A stretch of DNA of 64,000 nucleotides from Caprimulgus europaeus (GCA_907165065.1 OU015541.1:1178001-1242000), one strand, 5' to 3'. Counted from the stretch's first letter, positions 1 to 10,990 are shown. Made by a program: numbers and translations. The notes: generated by a model from the letters alone, not told the origin.

Positions 1-1056
1 CAGGAGCTGGGATGGGGCAGGTACCCTGGAGCGGGTGGCACCAGTGCAGTCCCCAGGGTGTTTATTGGAGGGGATGCCAGTTGGGGACATGCTGCTCCTG
101 ACACCCCGCTGTGCCCCACTGGAATGGGATCCGTGCCCGGGATGATGCCCAGGGTGGGCAGGGAGCCCCAGGGGGATGCTCTGCACCCCTCACTCCTCTG
201 TCCCCAGGCCCTGGCACCCTGTCTACCCACCACGGGAGGGGACAGAGGGACATGGGCAGGGGCACGGGCAGCGCTGCAGGCAGCACTGCCAGGCAGCCAG
301 GAGCGTTTCCTCCCGCCCGGGAGGAAGGTGTGCGCCGGCAGTGGAAACGCGGAGTCTTTTCCTGTGAGGGGACAGCTGAGCTGGCAGCAGCAGGAGCCAC
401 CGGTGTCCTGGGGAGGGTTGGGGGTGTCCCCATCCCATGGTCAGCCCCAGCTCCTCTCAGGGCATCCGGTACCGCTGGTGATGGCCACTCAATGCTCCTC
501 CTCACCAGGGAAGTCTGTGTGGGTCCTGCTCTGCCTTTGCCCCTCCTGACCCTGAGCCCAGGACCCCTGAGAGCAGGCAGGGGGTGGCCAGCAAAGCCCA
601 GCAGGCAGGAGGCCCTGCTGTGCCCGAGCAAAGGTCAGCAGCTCCACGATGGTCTGGCACAGCAGGTCAAACAGCAACGGACAATGGAGGGCAAGACCGG
701 CTTGGGGATGGTCCCAGGGATGCTGGGGATGAGACCCCAGGGCCTGGCAGTAGCCACAGTGTTGGTCCATGTCAGATGTGGTCTCCATCTACCCACTGGC
801 CCCACAGCTGGAGGGCGATGCCAGGGGAAATCTCCAGTTAATAAGGCAAAGAACCAGCTCAGGTCTTGCTGGGGACTGGGATGGCAGCTGGGGGACACAG
901 TGGGCATGTTGCAAACCCCAGACTGAGGTGGTTGGTATGGGAGCCTGAGGGCCACAGGATGGAGTGGCATCATGTCCCACTGTGCCCCACGGCTGAAGCC
1001 CCGTGCCTGCAGGACAGGGGCCTGTGAGATGGCTCCCAGGCTGGTGGGTGCCCCTG
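1..1056. other. non-coding, nothing recognised
   Basis: Long open frames occur on both strands, but they have no recognisable domain and follow from the high GC content. An AATAAA on the minus strand at 61-66 could end a minus-strand transcript, but no exon feeding it can be identified here. TCF15, which lies beyond SRXN1 in human, is not visible: no bHLH coding sequence is found in this stretch. Confidence 0.5.
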
Positions 1057-1340
1057 GGGCTCACAGGATCCCAGAATGGCCTGGACTGGAAAAGCCCTTT
1101 AAGCTCATAGAGTCCAACCATGAACCCAACACTGACCAGTCCCCCACTAACCCATGTCCCTCAGCACTGTGTCTACACGACTCTTCAATCCCTCCAGGGA
1201 TGGGGACTCCACCACTGCCCTGGGCAACCCCTTCCAGTGCCTCAGAACCCTTTCAGCAAAGAAATTCTTCCTCACATCCCATCTCAACTGCCCTGGGCAC
1301 AACTTGAGGCCATTTCCTCTTGTCCTGCCAGGTGCCACCA
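1057..1340 (-). mobile_element. CR1 LINE 3' fragment (young-looking copy A)
   Basis: The plus strand reads the reverse complement of an avian CR1 3' end. It starts at the cagaatggcctggactgg end and runs through ccctccagggatggggactc to the acaacttgaggcc block. It is roughly 95% or more identical by eye to copies near 47.6, 56.9 and 60.6 kb. It is truncated at its 5' side like most CR1 insertions, and the open frame across it is only antisense repeat sequence. Confidence 0.9.
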
Positions 1341-2067
1341 GCCCTGGTTTGCTGCCCCCCTGGCCTGGCAGGCTGTGAGCAAACGGCCGCTCTCCCCCCC
1401 GCAGGGCACAGGCAGCCCCTGGCCAGCGGGACCCCCCGCCCTGTTTTCCTTCACCATTTGTCTGCCCAGAGCCTGTAAATCACGCGGCGGGAGGGAGAGG
1501 GCTGGGGGTCCCGCTGGGGCTGGGGATGTGCAGGGCTGTGCCCGGTGTCCACACTGCCATGGGGACGTCCCTTGCCAGCTCCATCCCCTGCTACTCCTCG
1601 CTGTGCATCCATCCCTGTGAGGGACCCCGACCCTCTCCTGGCCCCGGGTGCAGAGCTGGGGCTGTTCCTGCCCCTGCAGAGGTGCCCAAGGCGGGGATGG
1701 GGCTGGATGAGCCCTCGGAGCAGGCAGGTGCCTGCGTGGAGAGGGGAGCCCCTGCTCTTGCCCCGACATCCCGCTGGGCTGAGGCTGGGGGGCCGCAGCA
1801 GCCCCCGGCCCTGACAGGCGGCAAGACGGATGGCAGGGGCTGTGTACTCAGCTGCAGCCGCCCCACACATGGCCACCAGCTGACGGGGGGGGGGGGGCAG
1901 GTTGGGGGGCACAGCCTGGCCCTGGGGCAGCTGCCCTGCGGTGTTTCTGGGGGGACACGGCCACGTGTGGGGTGCTGGTGGCCTGTGCTGCTGCAGTGGA
2001 GGATGGGGACACGGGCAGGGAAGGAGCAGCAGGGTTTGGGGACAGCTCGGTGTGGGGAGAGGGGCAG

Positions 2068-2318
2068 TGCACACGTGTGCACGCGTGTGCGTGGTGTGTG
2101 CATGGATCTGTGCATCGTCACAGATGTGCAGCTGTACACACGTATGTGCACGTGCATCCATACATGTGTGGGCACGGATGTGTACATCCATGTGTGTGTG
2201 TGTGCACGGATCCATGTGAGCATGGGGGTGTGTGCACACGTGTATGTGGTTGCACATGTGTGTGTGTGTGCATACATGCGTGTGCTGGTGCGTGCAGCAG
2301 GTCTGTGTGTGCACAGTG
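2068..2318. repeat. TG/CATG-rich microsatellite
   Basis: Alternating purine-pyrimidine sequence made of tg, ca, tgcatg and acgtgt units over about 250 bp. It is preceded by a run of 13 G at 1885-1897. Frames open across it are low-complexity His/Thr or Cys/Val strings and are not genes. Confidence 0.85.
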
Positions 2319-3235
2319 CCATATACACCCCGATGTCACCACCTCCTGCTGCAGAGACCTCCCCAGGTTGGTGCACGTGTGTGTGACCACCTCGCTGTCA
2401 CATCCCGCACGTGGGAGGACGGACGGACAGAAGGAGCCGTCCGTCCTGGCCAGGGGAGCAACGGGAGCCGCGGAAAGCAGTGAACGCTGCTGCTGGAGCG
2501 GGAGGACGCGCGGCAGCTGCCGGGTTTTCCTGTGCTGCCCGCTGGGTGTGTGGGACAGGACGTGCATCCCCGTGCCTGGACCCCCCCGGCACTGAGCCCC
2601 CCGAGTCTGACTCAGCCGGGCGGCACGAGGTGCAGCCGGTGGCCGCGGCACCGCAAGCCTCCCGCCGGTGGATGTGCCGCGTGGCTGACTTGAGCGGGTG
2701 CCAGGACGTGGTTGTGTTTGGCATCACAGCTCTCCCAACTCATCCGGCCAAATAACCCGGCCACCGGGCTGAGGGAGGGGTGTGCTTGGTGGGCAGGGGG
2801 ATGGGGGCAGATGGGACCCTGCACGGGACACGTGGCACAGAGGGGACATGCCCTGAGCATGGGGTCACAGCCTGATTTGCCAGGCACCCGCCTGGTGCAG
2901 GGTGCAGTGGGGGAGCATTGCTGGGGTCAGGGTGCTGGGCACCCCGAGGGCTGGGTCCTGCCTCTGCTGGTGGGGAAATGCCCCCCCGACCCCAGCTCCG
3001 GGGAGTGTTTATCCACGAGGTGATACTTAAGTGTAAGAAAATAAACAGGGAGCAGATGGGCCGGGGGGCCGGGGCTGCCCCCAGCCCCATGGGGCCACTC
3101 CAGTCCTGCTGGGAAAACACTGCTGCCAGCGAGGCAAATGGATTCCAGACCCACGGCAACACCGGCACATGTGGCTGCCAGGACACCGGGCCTGACCCTG
3201 CTGAGCTCCGGAGAAGCAGCTCTGGACTGGCTCGA

Positions 3236-3322
3236 CCCATCCCACCCCACCCCATCCCATCCCACCCCGTGCCATGCCATGCCATGCCATCCCACCCCAT
3301 CCCATCCCATCCTATCCAATCC
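3236..3322. repeat. CCCATC/CCATG degenerate tandem repeat
   Basis: Units of ccatc, ccacc and ccatg run for about 85 bp. They belong to the same pentamer family as the longer arrays near 6.8 and 38.8 kb. Confidence 0.85.
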
Positions 3323-5083
3323 CCCCCTCACCTTACCAAGACCCCTGTGGGTGCTGCCTGGCCCCTCTCACCCACAGCCCCCCAGCCCAGGGGGGTGTCT
3401 GGGACTGGCCCCTCTGCCCGCAGCCCCCTAGTTCCAGGCAGTCCCACCCAGCGAGGCTGCAGCCCCCGGAGATGCCCCACATCAGGTGAGCTCAGGGTGC
3501 ACGATCTGAGCCCGTGGGCCAGGGTCTCACCCAAGGGATGGCTGTCCCTGCTTGGTGACACAGGGAGACTGAGACCAGCAAACTGGGGAGCCCCTGGAGA
3601 CCCCCCGGGTGGGGAGGAACACCAGGATGGGCTCAAGGGGACTGGGTGTTGTTAAACCTTTTGGGGAGCAGGAGTGTTCCTGCCCTGGGAGAGGCCCCTG
3701 CCTGTCCCCCCGGGTTGGGGCTGTGGCAGGGTGTCCTGGTGGGTCCCCAAAGGAGCATGGGGAGCCGTACCTGCCGGCCAGGGCTGTGGTCTGGAAGGCA
3801 TTACACGCCTGTCACGCGGGGAAGTCTGTCCCAGTTCCGGAGCTGGGATCCCCCCACCCAGCCTGGGCCGGGGGGAGCCCACAAAGCGCCTTTGTTCCTG
3901 GCCTGGAACGAATGGATTGGAGGCAGCCGGGATCGGCTGTCAGCCGGCGACACCGGAGACCCGGCGGGTCAGGCAGAGGGAAGGGGGACAGGTGGAGGGA
4001 CAGAGGGACGGACGATGCCATCGCAGAGATCACCAGCTCTGGTGATACTCGCTCCTGTGCCAGCTGGGATTGCAGCACTGGCAGCACTGGTGGGGGACTG
4101 GGGACCAGCTCACACTGCCTGTGCCGTGCCAGCCCCAGGAATGGGCTGGAGATGCTCACACAGCCCCAGGGATGTGCTGGTCCGTCCTGGAGATGCTCAC
4201 ACAGCTCCTTGGCTCCTGGCCAGTGCCACTGAGCTCCAGCAGCAGCACCATGGGGCATCCACAGAGCTGGCACGGATGTCCTGGCACTGTTTGCTGGAAT
4301 GGGAAGCTGGAAGCTGGATCCTTCAGCCAGAGCCCCAGCTGGAAGAAGCTCCATGGGGGGTGGGAAGAGGGTGCTGCTGGATCCGAGCAGCCTTGGTTCA
4401 TCCCCGCTCGTGGGGTCCCAGCTCTGCTGAGCTCCCTTTGTAAGGGACACAAACCCAGGGGGAAGGGGGTGAGCAGGTCCCACGGGAGATACCCAGCACT
4501 GGGCAAAACCCACTCCCTGCCATTTGATGGCACGCTGGCAATGTCCCCTGCTGCCGCAGGGGCTGCCACCTCCTCCCTTCCCCCCGTCCCTCGCCCTCTA
4601 ACAAGAGGAAACTTTTTAGCACGCCACAATTCTTCAGAGAAATTTATGGCCCACCGGGGAGCCGTGGGCCAGGGCTGCTCTCTCCGTGAGCGCTTGCAGG
4701 GCTTCCTCCCGGCGGAGGGCGGCTTTGATGCGGCACATGCAGCTCCGCCGCGCCGGAGTCACCCTCCGGCTCCTTCTCCCGAGGGACACTCGGGGCAGCA
4801 GCCCCCAGCCCACCCTGCCCTTCCTCCCCAGCAGCTCCCACGGGAACGCCGCGCTGGCAGACCATGGCAAAGCCTGCCGGGTGCGGTGGGCAGCACTGCC
4901 AGCTCCCAGCGTGCCCGCTGCCCTGCAGAGCTGCTGCCCAGGGGGGCCGTGCCCTCCTCCCAAACCCGCTCCCCAGCTCCTTTCTGCCCGGGGAGGACGG
5001 GATCCATCCGGGGAGGAGCGTGGCCGAGGGGGCAGAGCGAGGGCAGAAGTGTCCGGCTGCAGTTCCTGTCCCAGTGCTGCTGC

Positions 5084-5110
5084 TGACTCACAGCGTGGTG
5101 GGATGAGTCA
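5084..5110. promoter_or_regulatory. paired AP-1 (TRE) sites
   Basis: TGACTCA at 5084-5090 and TGAGTCA at 5104-5110 start 20 bp apart, about two helical turns. They lie in a GC-rich stretch about 1 kb beyond the presumed 3' end of SRXN1. This is a motif match only. Confidence 0.3.
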
Positions 5111-5206
5111 GTGGCCTTTCCCCTCCCTGGACAGAGGTTCCCGGCTCAGGGATGCTGAGGTGCCCGGGGGATGCTCAGGGTGGTTTGTGCAGCCTGCACA
5201 TGGAGT

Positions 5207-5765
5207 GAATCACAGAATCATGGACTGGTCTGGTCTGGAAGGGACTGTAAAGCTCATCCAGTCCCAACCCCCTGCCATCATCAGGGACACCTTCCACTGG
5301 ACCAGGTTGCTCAAAGCCTCATCCAACCTGGCCTTCAACACTTCCAGGAAGGAGCAGCCACAGCTTCTCTGGGCAACCTGGGCCAGTGTCTCACCACCCT
5401 CACAGCAAAGAATTTCTTCCTCCCATCTCATCTCCATCTCCCCTCTGCCACTTTCAAGCCATCACCCCTTGTTCTGTCACTCCCTGCCCTTGGCCAAAGT
5501 CCCTCCCCAGCCTTCCTGGAGCCCCTTCAGGTACTGGGAGGCCACTAGAAGGTCTCCCTGGAGTCTTCTCTTCTCCAGGCTGAACAGCCCCAACTCTCTC
5601 AGCCTGTCCTCACAGCAGAGCTGCTCCAGCCCTGGCATCATCCTCGTGGCCTCCTCTGCACTGGCTCCAGTAGCTCCATGTCCTTGTGCTGTTGGTGGCC
5701 CCAGCACTGGAGGCAGCACTGCAGGGGGGGTCTCAGGAGAGTGGAGCAGAGGGGCAGAATCTCCT
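5207..5765 (-). mobile_element. CR1 LINE fragment, ~560 bp
   Basis: It reads as the reverse complement of CR1. It begins aatcacagaatcatgga, then the ctccagtcc-like block, accaggttgctcaaagcc, tcacagcaaagaatttcttcc, and the downstream ccaggctgaacagcccca and gctccagccctggcatcat blocks. It is more diverged and longer than the four young-looking copies, so it belongs to an older subfamily. Confidence 0.92.
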
Positions 5766-6182
5766 CCCTACGTGAGACTTGGTGTGCACAGAAATAACCA
5801 TCCCAGCACGGCGGGACTGCGTCTGCTCCCAGAGCTGACCCTGGCCTCAGCTGCGTGCCAGTGTGGTCTGGCAGAGCACTGTCCCCAGCACAGCATTGTC
5901 CCCAGCACAGCATCATCTGCAGCACAGCATCCATCCCAAATACAGCATCCAGCCCCTCACAGACCCTCCATCCCCCAGCAAAGCATCTGTCCCCTTGCAG
6001 AGCATCCGTCCCCTGACACAGCATCTGTCCCTGTCATGTGTGCCCACAGCCACCCTCTCTGGCAGGTGCCAGGCTTCCACACCGTGCTGTGCCATGCCAT
6101 GCTGTGCCATGCCACTGCGTGCCTGCTCCTGGCCCCAGCCTCCCCCAGCACCAGGCCCCAGCACCGCGGGGGTTTCATCACC

Positions 6183-6188
6183 TTTATT
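6183..6188 (-). terminator. SRXN1: candidate SRXN1 poly(A) signal
   Basis: tttatt on the plus strand gives AATAAA on the minus strand. It is the first such hexamer about 1 kb beyond the SRXN1 stop codon. This would give a 3'UTR of about 1.0 kb that contains the pentamer array at 6826-6905. Inferred from position only. Confidence 0.45.
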
Positions 6189-6379
6189 GTAGGTGCAGCA
6201 GTGGGTGTCCCCAGCACCCTGTTCCAGAGATGTCCCCCACAGAGAAAGTCCTGGGGACCATGGTACGTGTCCAGGGATGGGGACAGGTGGTTTCAGAGCA
6301 GGCACAGCCCAGGGTCCTCCTGCTCCAGGCACAGAGTGAGCCCGGGGGCGGGCTTAGGGACTGCCCATGTGCGGTTCGG

Positions 6380-6800
6380 CTGTGCCCCGGTACAGCTGTG
6401 TCCCGGTTCAGCGGTGTCCCGGTTTGCCCGTGTCCCTTCCCGGTTCAGCTGTACCCTGAATGGGCTGTGACCTGGCCCAGTTCCAGTGTGTCCCGGTTCA
6501 TCCCGTCCTGGTTCAGCCATTCCTGGTTAAGCCATGCCCCACTTCAGCCAAGCCCATCCCGGTTCAGCCTGTCCCGACTGAGTCATTCCCCCGTTTAGCC
6601 TCTCTCAGCCCGGTTTATCCCGTCCCGGTTCATCCTCTCCCATCCCGGTTTATCCCGTCCCGGTTGAGCCGTGCCCCAATTTAGCCCGGACCGGCCCAGC
6701 CTGTCCCGTTCTATCACGTCCTGCCCCGGTTCAGCCCACCCCGGCTGAGCGGTGCCCCGGTTTAGCCCTGCCCGGTTAATGCTGTCCCGTTTCATCCCAT
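6380..6800. repeat. degenerate cccggttcagc tandem repeat
   Basis: Imperfect 10-20 bp units built on cccggttcagc, cccggtttagcc and tcccgtcccggtt repeat for about 420 bp. The array leads directly into the perfect CCCAT array. Confidence 0.8.
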
Positions 6801-6825
6801 CCTGGTTGAGCTGTGCCCGGTCCAT

Positions 6826-6905
6826 CCCATCCCATCCCATCCCATCCCATCCCATCCCATCCCATCCCATCCCATCCCATCCCATCCCATCCCATCCCAT
6901 CCCAT
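6826..6905. repeat. (CCCAT)16 perfect pentamer array
   Basis: Sixteen uninterrupted CCCAT units. On the SRXN1 sense (minus) strand this reads ATGGG/GGGAT, meaning runs of three G separated by two bases. It lies inside the presumed SRXN1 3'UTR. Confidence 0.95.
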
Positions 6906-7180
6906 CCCGGTCCCCGCAGCCGCTCGGGACCATGCGGTGCGCCACAATAGCGCCACCTGCTGGTCCCGCCGCGCACAACCCCGGCAGCCTCCCGGTAGCA
7001 GACTCTGAACCCCATCCCGGCGGGAGGGGCGCAGGGAGACCCCAGCCCCGCAGGAACCCCCTCGAAACCAGCACCGAGAGGACCTTGACCCCCTCGTCTC
7101 GGCCCATGGGGTCCCAGCTCAGCCCCCGGGGACCCACCGGGACCGGGCTGGTGGGGCCGTGCACCCTCCGGGGCACCGGG

Positions 7181-7384
7181 CTAGCGCAGGTGGGGTGTGG
7201 AGGAGCCCAGGTAAGTGCGGAGGTCGCTGAGGGTGGACGGGATGATCCTGGCGGGGATGGTCTCCCGGTTGAGCGCCCGGTGTGCGGCGACGCGGTGGCA
7301 GCCCCCGAAGGAGTAGAAATAATCCCCCCCCTGGCTGCCCTTGACCCAGAGGACATCGATGGGGGGGACCCTCTCGGGGTCCTC
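7181..7384 (-). CDS. SRXN1: SRXN1 coding exon 2
   Basis: The acceptor is a good polypyrimidine tract ending TTCCAG|GAGGAC. The exon encodes the [13 protein letters not shown] segment, the catalytic FGGCHR motif and the C-terminus. Stop is TAG at 7183-7181. Confidence 0.96.
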   Translation of the reverse strand, partial: EDPERVPPIDVLWVKGSQGGDYFYSFGGCHRVAAHRALNRETIPARIIPSTLSDLRTYLGSSTPHLR

Positions 7385-7693
7385 CTGGAAGAGAGAGAGA
7401 GACCCCCAAGAGCAACACACGCCCCGCTGCACCCTGACCCGCCTGTGCCCAGGTCTGGGTGCTGTGAGCTTCCCCCAGCAGTGTCCCCAGGGTGGCACAG
7501 GTGGGTGCAGGGGTGGCTGTGTCCCCCACCCCGGGGGGAGCGGGGCTGTGCTCACCTGGAGGGTCTCCACCAGGCTCTGCACCTTCTCCGGCTCCAGCTC
7601 GGCGGGGATGGGCCGGATGAGGACCCGCATGGGGACGCTGTGCACGGCCGAGATGTGCCGCGTGTGGATGCTCCGGTCCTCAGCCTCGGCCAT
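7181..7693 (-). CDS. SRXN1: SRXN1, sulfiredoxin 1 (two coding exons)
   Basis: Cytosolic ATP-dependent cysteine sulfinic acid reductase that repairs hyperoxidised 2-Cys peroxiredoxins. Exon 1 is 7693-7556 (46 aa) and exon 2 is 7384-7181 (67 aa plus TAG). A 171-bp GT-AG intron at phase 0 separates them. The ParB/sulfiredoxin fold is seen in [11 protein letters not shown], the [17 protein letters not shown] core and the catalytic SFGGCHR motif with Cys75. The C-terminus [14 protein letters not shown] is typical of the family. From the ATG at 7693 the protein is 113 aa, whereas human is 137. An in-frame upstream ATG at 7795 would give 147 aa with a Gly/Arg-rich leader, so the N-terminus is uncertain. 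The start lies in a CpG-rich region. The family is a well-known NRF2/AP-1 target, and AP-1 sites are seen upstream at about 8.5 kb. It is first in a run of three minus-strand genes. Confidence 0.96.
   Translation of the reverse strand: MAEAEDRSIHTRHISAVHSVPMRVLIRPIPAELEPEKVQSLVETLQVSTAPLPPGWGTQPPLHPPVPPWGHCWGKLTAPRPGHRRVRVQRGVCCSWGSLSLFQEDPERVPPIDVLWVKGSQGGDYFYSFGGCHRVAAHRALNRETIPARIIPSTLSDLRTYLGSSTPHLR
7556..7693 (-). CDS. SRXN1: SRXN1 coding exon 1
   Basis: Starts [20 protein letters not shown] and ends at CTCCAG|GTGAGC, phase 0. The upstream in-frame Met at 7795 is an alternative start. Confidence 0.9.
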
Positions 7694-8492
7694 GGCTGCT
7701 GGGAACCGGCCTTGGCCTTCGTCCCGCTCACCCAGCCGAGCCCTGAGCAGCACAGCACCCAGCCGGGCCCCTCTGCTTCCTCCTGGCCCGCTCATTGTCA
7801 TCGTCACTGCCACCGCCCCGCCGTTTTGCAGAGTCACAGTGAAGGGGCAGGACAGGCTGCTGGGACGGCTGCCAGCGCTGGCTGGCCTGCTGCCCGCGCC
7901 TCTCCGCCCCGGTGATGCTACGGTCAGGGATGCCCTGGGCTCCCCGTCCGAGTGGGACACCCCTTGGCACACCACGGCTGAGCCCCTCACCGGGGGCTCC
8001 TCGGTGTGCTGGGGGTCCCCACCCTGCCCCCTGCCCCAGGGCTGCCCGGGGGGCTCTGCTCCCACCTGACCGTGCAGGGGCTCTAAGGATCAGCCTGTGA
8101 CACCTCAGCTGGGAGCTGGGACGTGTCCCTCACCTGGCTGTGCCAGGACCATGTCCCCACCCCAGAGTCCCCTCCGTGCTGCACTGACACTCATGGGCTC
8201 CCCAGAGAGGAAGAGGTGACATGAAACAGCCCCAGAGCTGAGCAGGGACACACAGATGCTCCATGGCCGGGCAGACACTGTGACACTCCAGCCCCGAATC
8301 TTTCTAGGTCGTTTCTCCAGACCAGTGTCCCAAATGGAGGAGGGTCCCAGTGAGAACTGAGTCTCCTGCCCCACTGGCTGCCACAACCGGGGCTGCCTGG
8401 ATCCACAGTGGGGCCGTGGTGCTGGTGGGTGGTTGCTCCTGGTCCCCTCACCCTGACTCCCGGGGAGCACAGAGGGTCCCCAGCCCCAGGGC

Positions 8493-8537
8493 TGACTCAG
8501 GAACGTGCCAGTGTGACGGGGCATGCGGGGTGACTCA
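8493..8537. promoter_or_regulatory. tandem AP-1/ARE-like sites upstream of SRXN1
   Basis: GCTGACTCAGG (core TGACTCA 8493-8499) and TGACTCA at 8531-8537 lie about 800-840 bp upstream of the SRXN1 start codon. Mammalian SRXN1 is known to be induced through AP-1 and NRF2 elements. The first site carries a MAF-type GC flank. Function is inferred. Confidence 0.4.
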
Positions 8538-8599
8538 CTGCCCCGTGCTAGGGCAGGTGACGGTCAGGGACGGGCTCGCTAGGATCTGGGGTGATCTTG

Positions 8600-9000
8600 T
8601 CGGAGGATGAACCCTGTGATGACTTGGCAGGTGAATTATTGTGCTCTCACCTGTGGGGTGGCACCGATGTCACTGGGAGCACAGGGCTCAGTGAGAGCTT
8701 TCCCCATGAGCTGGAGGCCAAAAATAATTTGCCCTCCTTCTTTGGCACTAATTAGTGGGGAAGAAAGGTGGTGAGAGGGGTGGAGGGCGGCGCCTGGCTG
8801 CCCCCAGAAGCGGGGGCTGCTCCCACTGCCCCAACCTGCCCCTGCATGGGCAGCAGTGGATGCAAACGTGACGGTAACTGGAATAAAATCAGCTCATCAA
8901 ACCCTTCCCACTCGGTGTGGCCAAGCCCAGGGGGTGAAGCTGGGGGTGTCTGAGCATTGCTGGGCACCCCTGGGGCTGCCCCCCAGGCTCTCCCCCGCAC
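8600..9000. other. intergenic; AT-rich island with homeodomain-type palindrome
   Basis: No exon is seen. An AT-rich patch at 8715-8760 contains the perfect 12-bp palindrome CACTAATTAGTG (8746-8757), a homeodomain-type core, within otherwise GC-rich DNA. It lies between the SRXN1 promoter and the SCRT2 3' end. Confidence 0.4.
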
Positions 9001-9021
9001 TGCTGGGATTTCACACGGCGC

Positions 9022-9027
9022 TTTATT
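9022..9027 (-). terminator. SCRT2: candidate SCRT2 poly(A) signal
   Basis: AATAAA on the minus strand, in the context GGAAATAAAGCGCC. It is the only minus-strand AATAAA found between here and the SCRT2 stop at 11454. It implies a 3'UTR of about 2.4 kb. Confidence 0.5.
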
Positions 9028-9524
9028 TCCAGGTCAGTGCTCTGTGGCTGCTCGCAGCCTCCCCGGCGCTTTCCCAAGCTGGGTGGCGTTACAAACCCAC
9101 CGCTCACCGCTCACCACGGGGGGGGGTTGTCTGGCTGCTGCCCACCGGCTGCCGGGGCTGGCAAAGCAAAGCGGGCAGTGCCGGATGCTCCGGCTGTGCC
9201 AACTGCCCTGCTCCTGGCCGGCTGCTGGGGCATCTCCACCCCTCGTTTTGGGGCAGATATTTTCTCTGTGATGCTCCTGGGCACCACGGTGGTTGGTTTC
9301 CCTGTCTGGCACTGACATGCCACCACCCGCCACCACCCATACAAACCTCCCGAGACACAGGGTTAGTGGCAGAAATCCCTTTTATATCCCTGAATCGCGT
9401 TACAAGTAATACTGCGGGCAGCCGGGTCCCGGTAGACTTGTCTTACCGGGTGGGCTGTCGAGTACAAAACCTGGCAGAAAAAAATCTATCATCATGCACG
9501 GAAAATTATTGCTGTCGTATCTGC

Positions 9525-9532
9525 TATTTACA
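9525..9532 (-). promoter_or_regulatory. SCRT2: Pumilio-type element in SCRT2 3'UTR
   Basis: tatttaca on plus gives UGUAAAUA in the SCRT2-sense transcript, an exact match to the UGUANAUA Pumilio site. It sits in an AT-rich block (9370-9535) about 500 nt before the presumed poly(A) signal. Confidence 0.4.
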
Positions 9533-10329
9533 GTAGAGACAGGGGCAGAGGCTCCGTGCCTGCCCGGCCGAGGGACGCCGTGCTGCCGCGGAATGGTGGT
9601 GGCATCGCCGGGAAAGCCTGAGCCGCGGTGTCCTCGCTGGCGGGGTGTCTGCGTGGCCGGGGCGATGCTCTTCCCCTGTGCGAGGATGCGGGTGCGTGGT
9701 CACCGTGCCACAGCAGTGAGGACCGTGACAGGGACATCCCCGGGAGGTGTTGAGCCCGTGAGCCGCGGCAGCACATGGGGAGCTCATGGGTGCCGAGGCG
9801 GCGGGAGGAAGACGGTGCAGAGAGGAAGACGGCGCAGGAAGACGGTGTGGGGTACACGAGTGTGGCCCCACGGGGTGCCGGGCTGAACCCCGAAGGTGTC
9901 GGGGACCGGCACAGGGTGATGGGGCCGTGGCAGCTCGTGGCCCGAGGTAGGAAGCGGAGGCGCGGGTCGGGCCCCGCTCCGGGATGCCGCATGCGCGGCG
10001 CTCGCTCCGGGGCCGGTGCGGGGATGCTCCGCCGGGAGTTGCATAGAACGGCTGGTTTGTCCCCACCGGGCTGGCGCGGGGCAGGGAGCAGAGCAGGAGC
10101 CTGCGGCAGTGAGGAAGACGACGTAGAAGGGCTTTGCCTTTGGAGGGGAGGCTGGCAGGGTGTGGAACCCGGAGCTCGTGCCCTCCTGCCTCCGTGCCCA
10201 CCACACGGTCCACTCTCGGGGTCCTGTCCCTGTCCGTGTCACCGCGGCTGTGTCCTGGGCACAGCGGCTCTGCTGCAGCTCTGCCACCTCCTGCAAGCCG
10301 GCGCTGGCACGGCCCTGCCAGTCTTGGCA

Positions 10330-10383
10330 AATAAATAGTGAAAAGCATAAGTTATAAATAATATAAATAAGAACATTTAAATA
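10330..10383 (-). promoter_or_regulatory. SCRT2: AU-rich element cluster, SCRT2 3'UTR
   Basis: On the minus strand there are four AUUUA pentamers, two as UUAUUUAU-type nonamer cores, within about 55 nt. AU-rich elements of this kind destabilise short-lived mRNAs for regulators. This depends on the transcript extending this far. Confidence 0.4.
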
Positions 10384-10990
10384 GACTCACCTAAACTTGA
10401 CGGCTACACTGACCCCTCCTCCGGGGCGCAGGCGGGCGGCGATGGTGGGAGCTGGCCAGGGAGGGGTCCGAGCAGAGGCTGGGGGTGCACAGGGGGTGGT
10501 TGAGGTTTCGGTGCTGCCCCAGGGCTGGGTCTCCAGCCCAGCTGCCCCGGGGGGACTGTCCCTCAACCCATCACCATGGTGGGGGCCACTCATGCCTGGC
10601 CAAGCGGGGAGGCATGGACCAATGTGACAAGCTGGACCCAACGTGTCCCGTGGATCTCTGCTGGGAGCCCCTCGCTCTAACCATGACTCCAGGGTTGTGG
10701 TGCCAGGGTGAGTGCGGTGCCACGGGGCCATGTCCCATGGGAAAGTGCCGGGCAGGGGGGCATCAGGATGCCCCAGGGCCCGGGTGATGGGCTGTAGGGA
10801 CCCCAGCCTCTGAGGGTGACTGACAGCCCTGCCCTTCTGTTAGCCGCACTGTCCGTCAGTCCCACCAAGCCGTCAGTCGTACTGGCCCGTGGTCCCGTCT
10901 GTCAGGGGCAAGGTGAGGTTCTGCTCCTGGCGGGGAGCCGAAAAGTGTCTTTTCTCCCCCGGGATCCCCCAGGGGGAGAAGCAGCAGCTC

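Larger units (their letters stand above)
1341..5206. other. non-coding interval with simple repeats
   Basis: No exon is recognised. The interval holds the TG array, a CCCATC-type array, an isolated TGACTCAGC (ARE/AP-1 type) at 2608-2616 and a pair of AP-1 sites at 5084-5110. A CpG-rich patch at about 4700-5100 gives long open frames without domain content. Confidence 0.5.

Noticed and set aside
1-1056. Possible TCF15 exon, expected next to SRXN1
   Set aside because: No basic helix-loop-helix sequence can be read on either strand. The minus AATAAA at 61-66 alone is insufficient.
4686-6470. 594-codon open frame on the plus strand
   Set aside because: It runs straight through a CR1 element and the SRXN1 3' region and has no recognisable domain.
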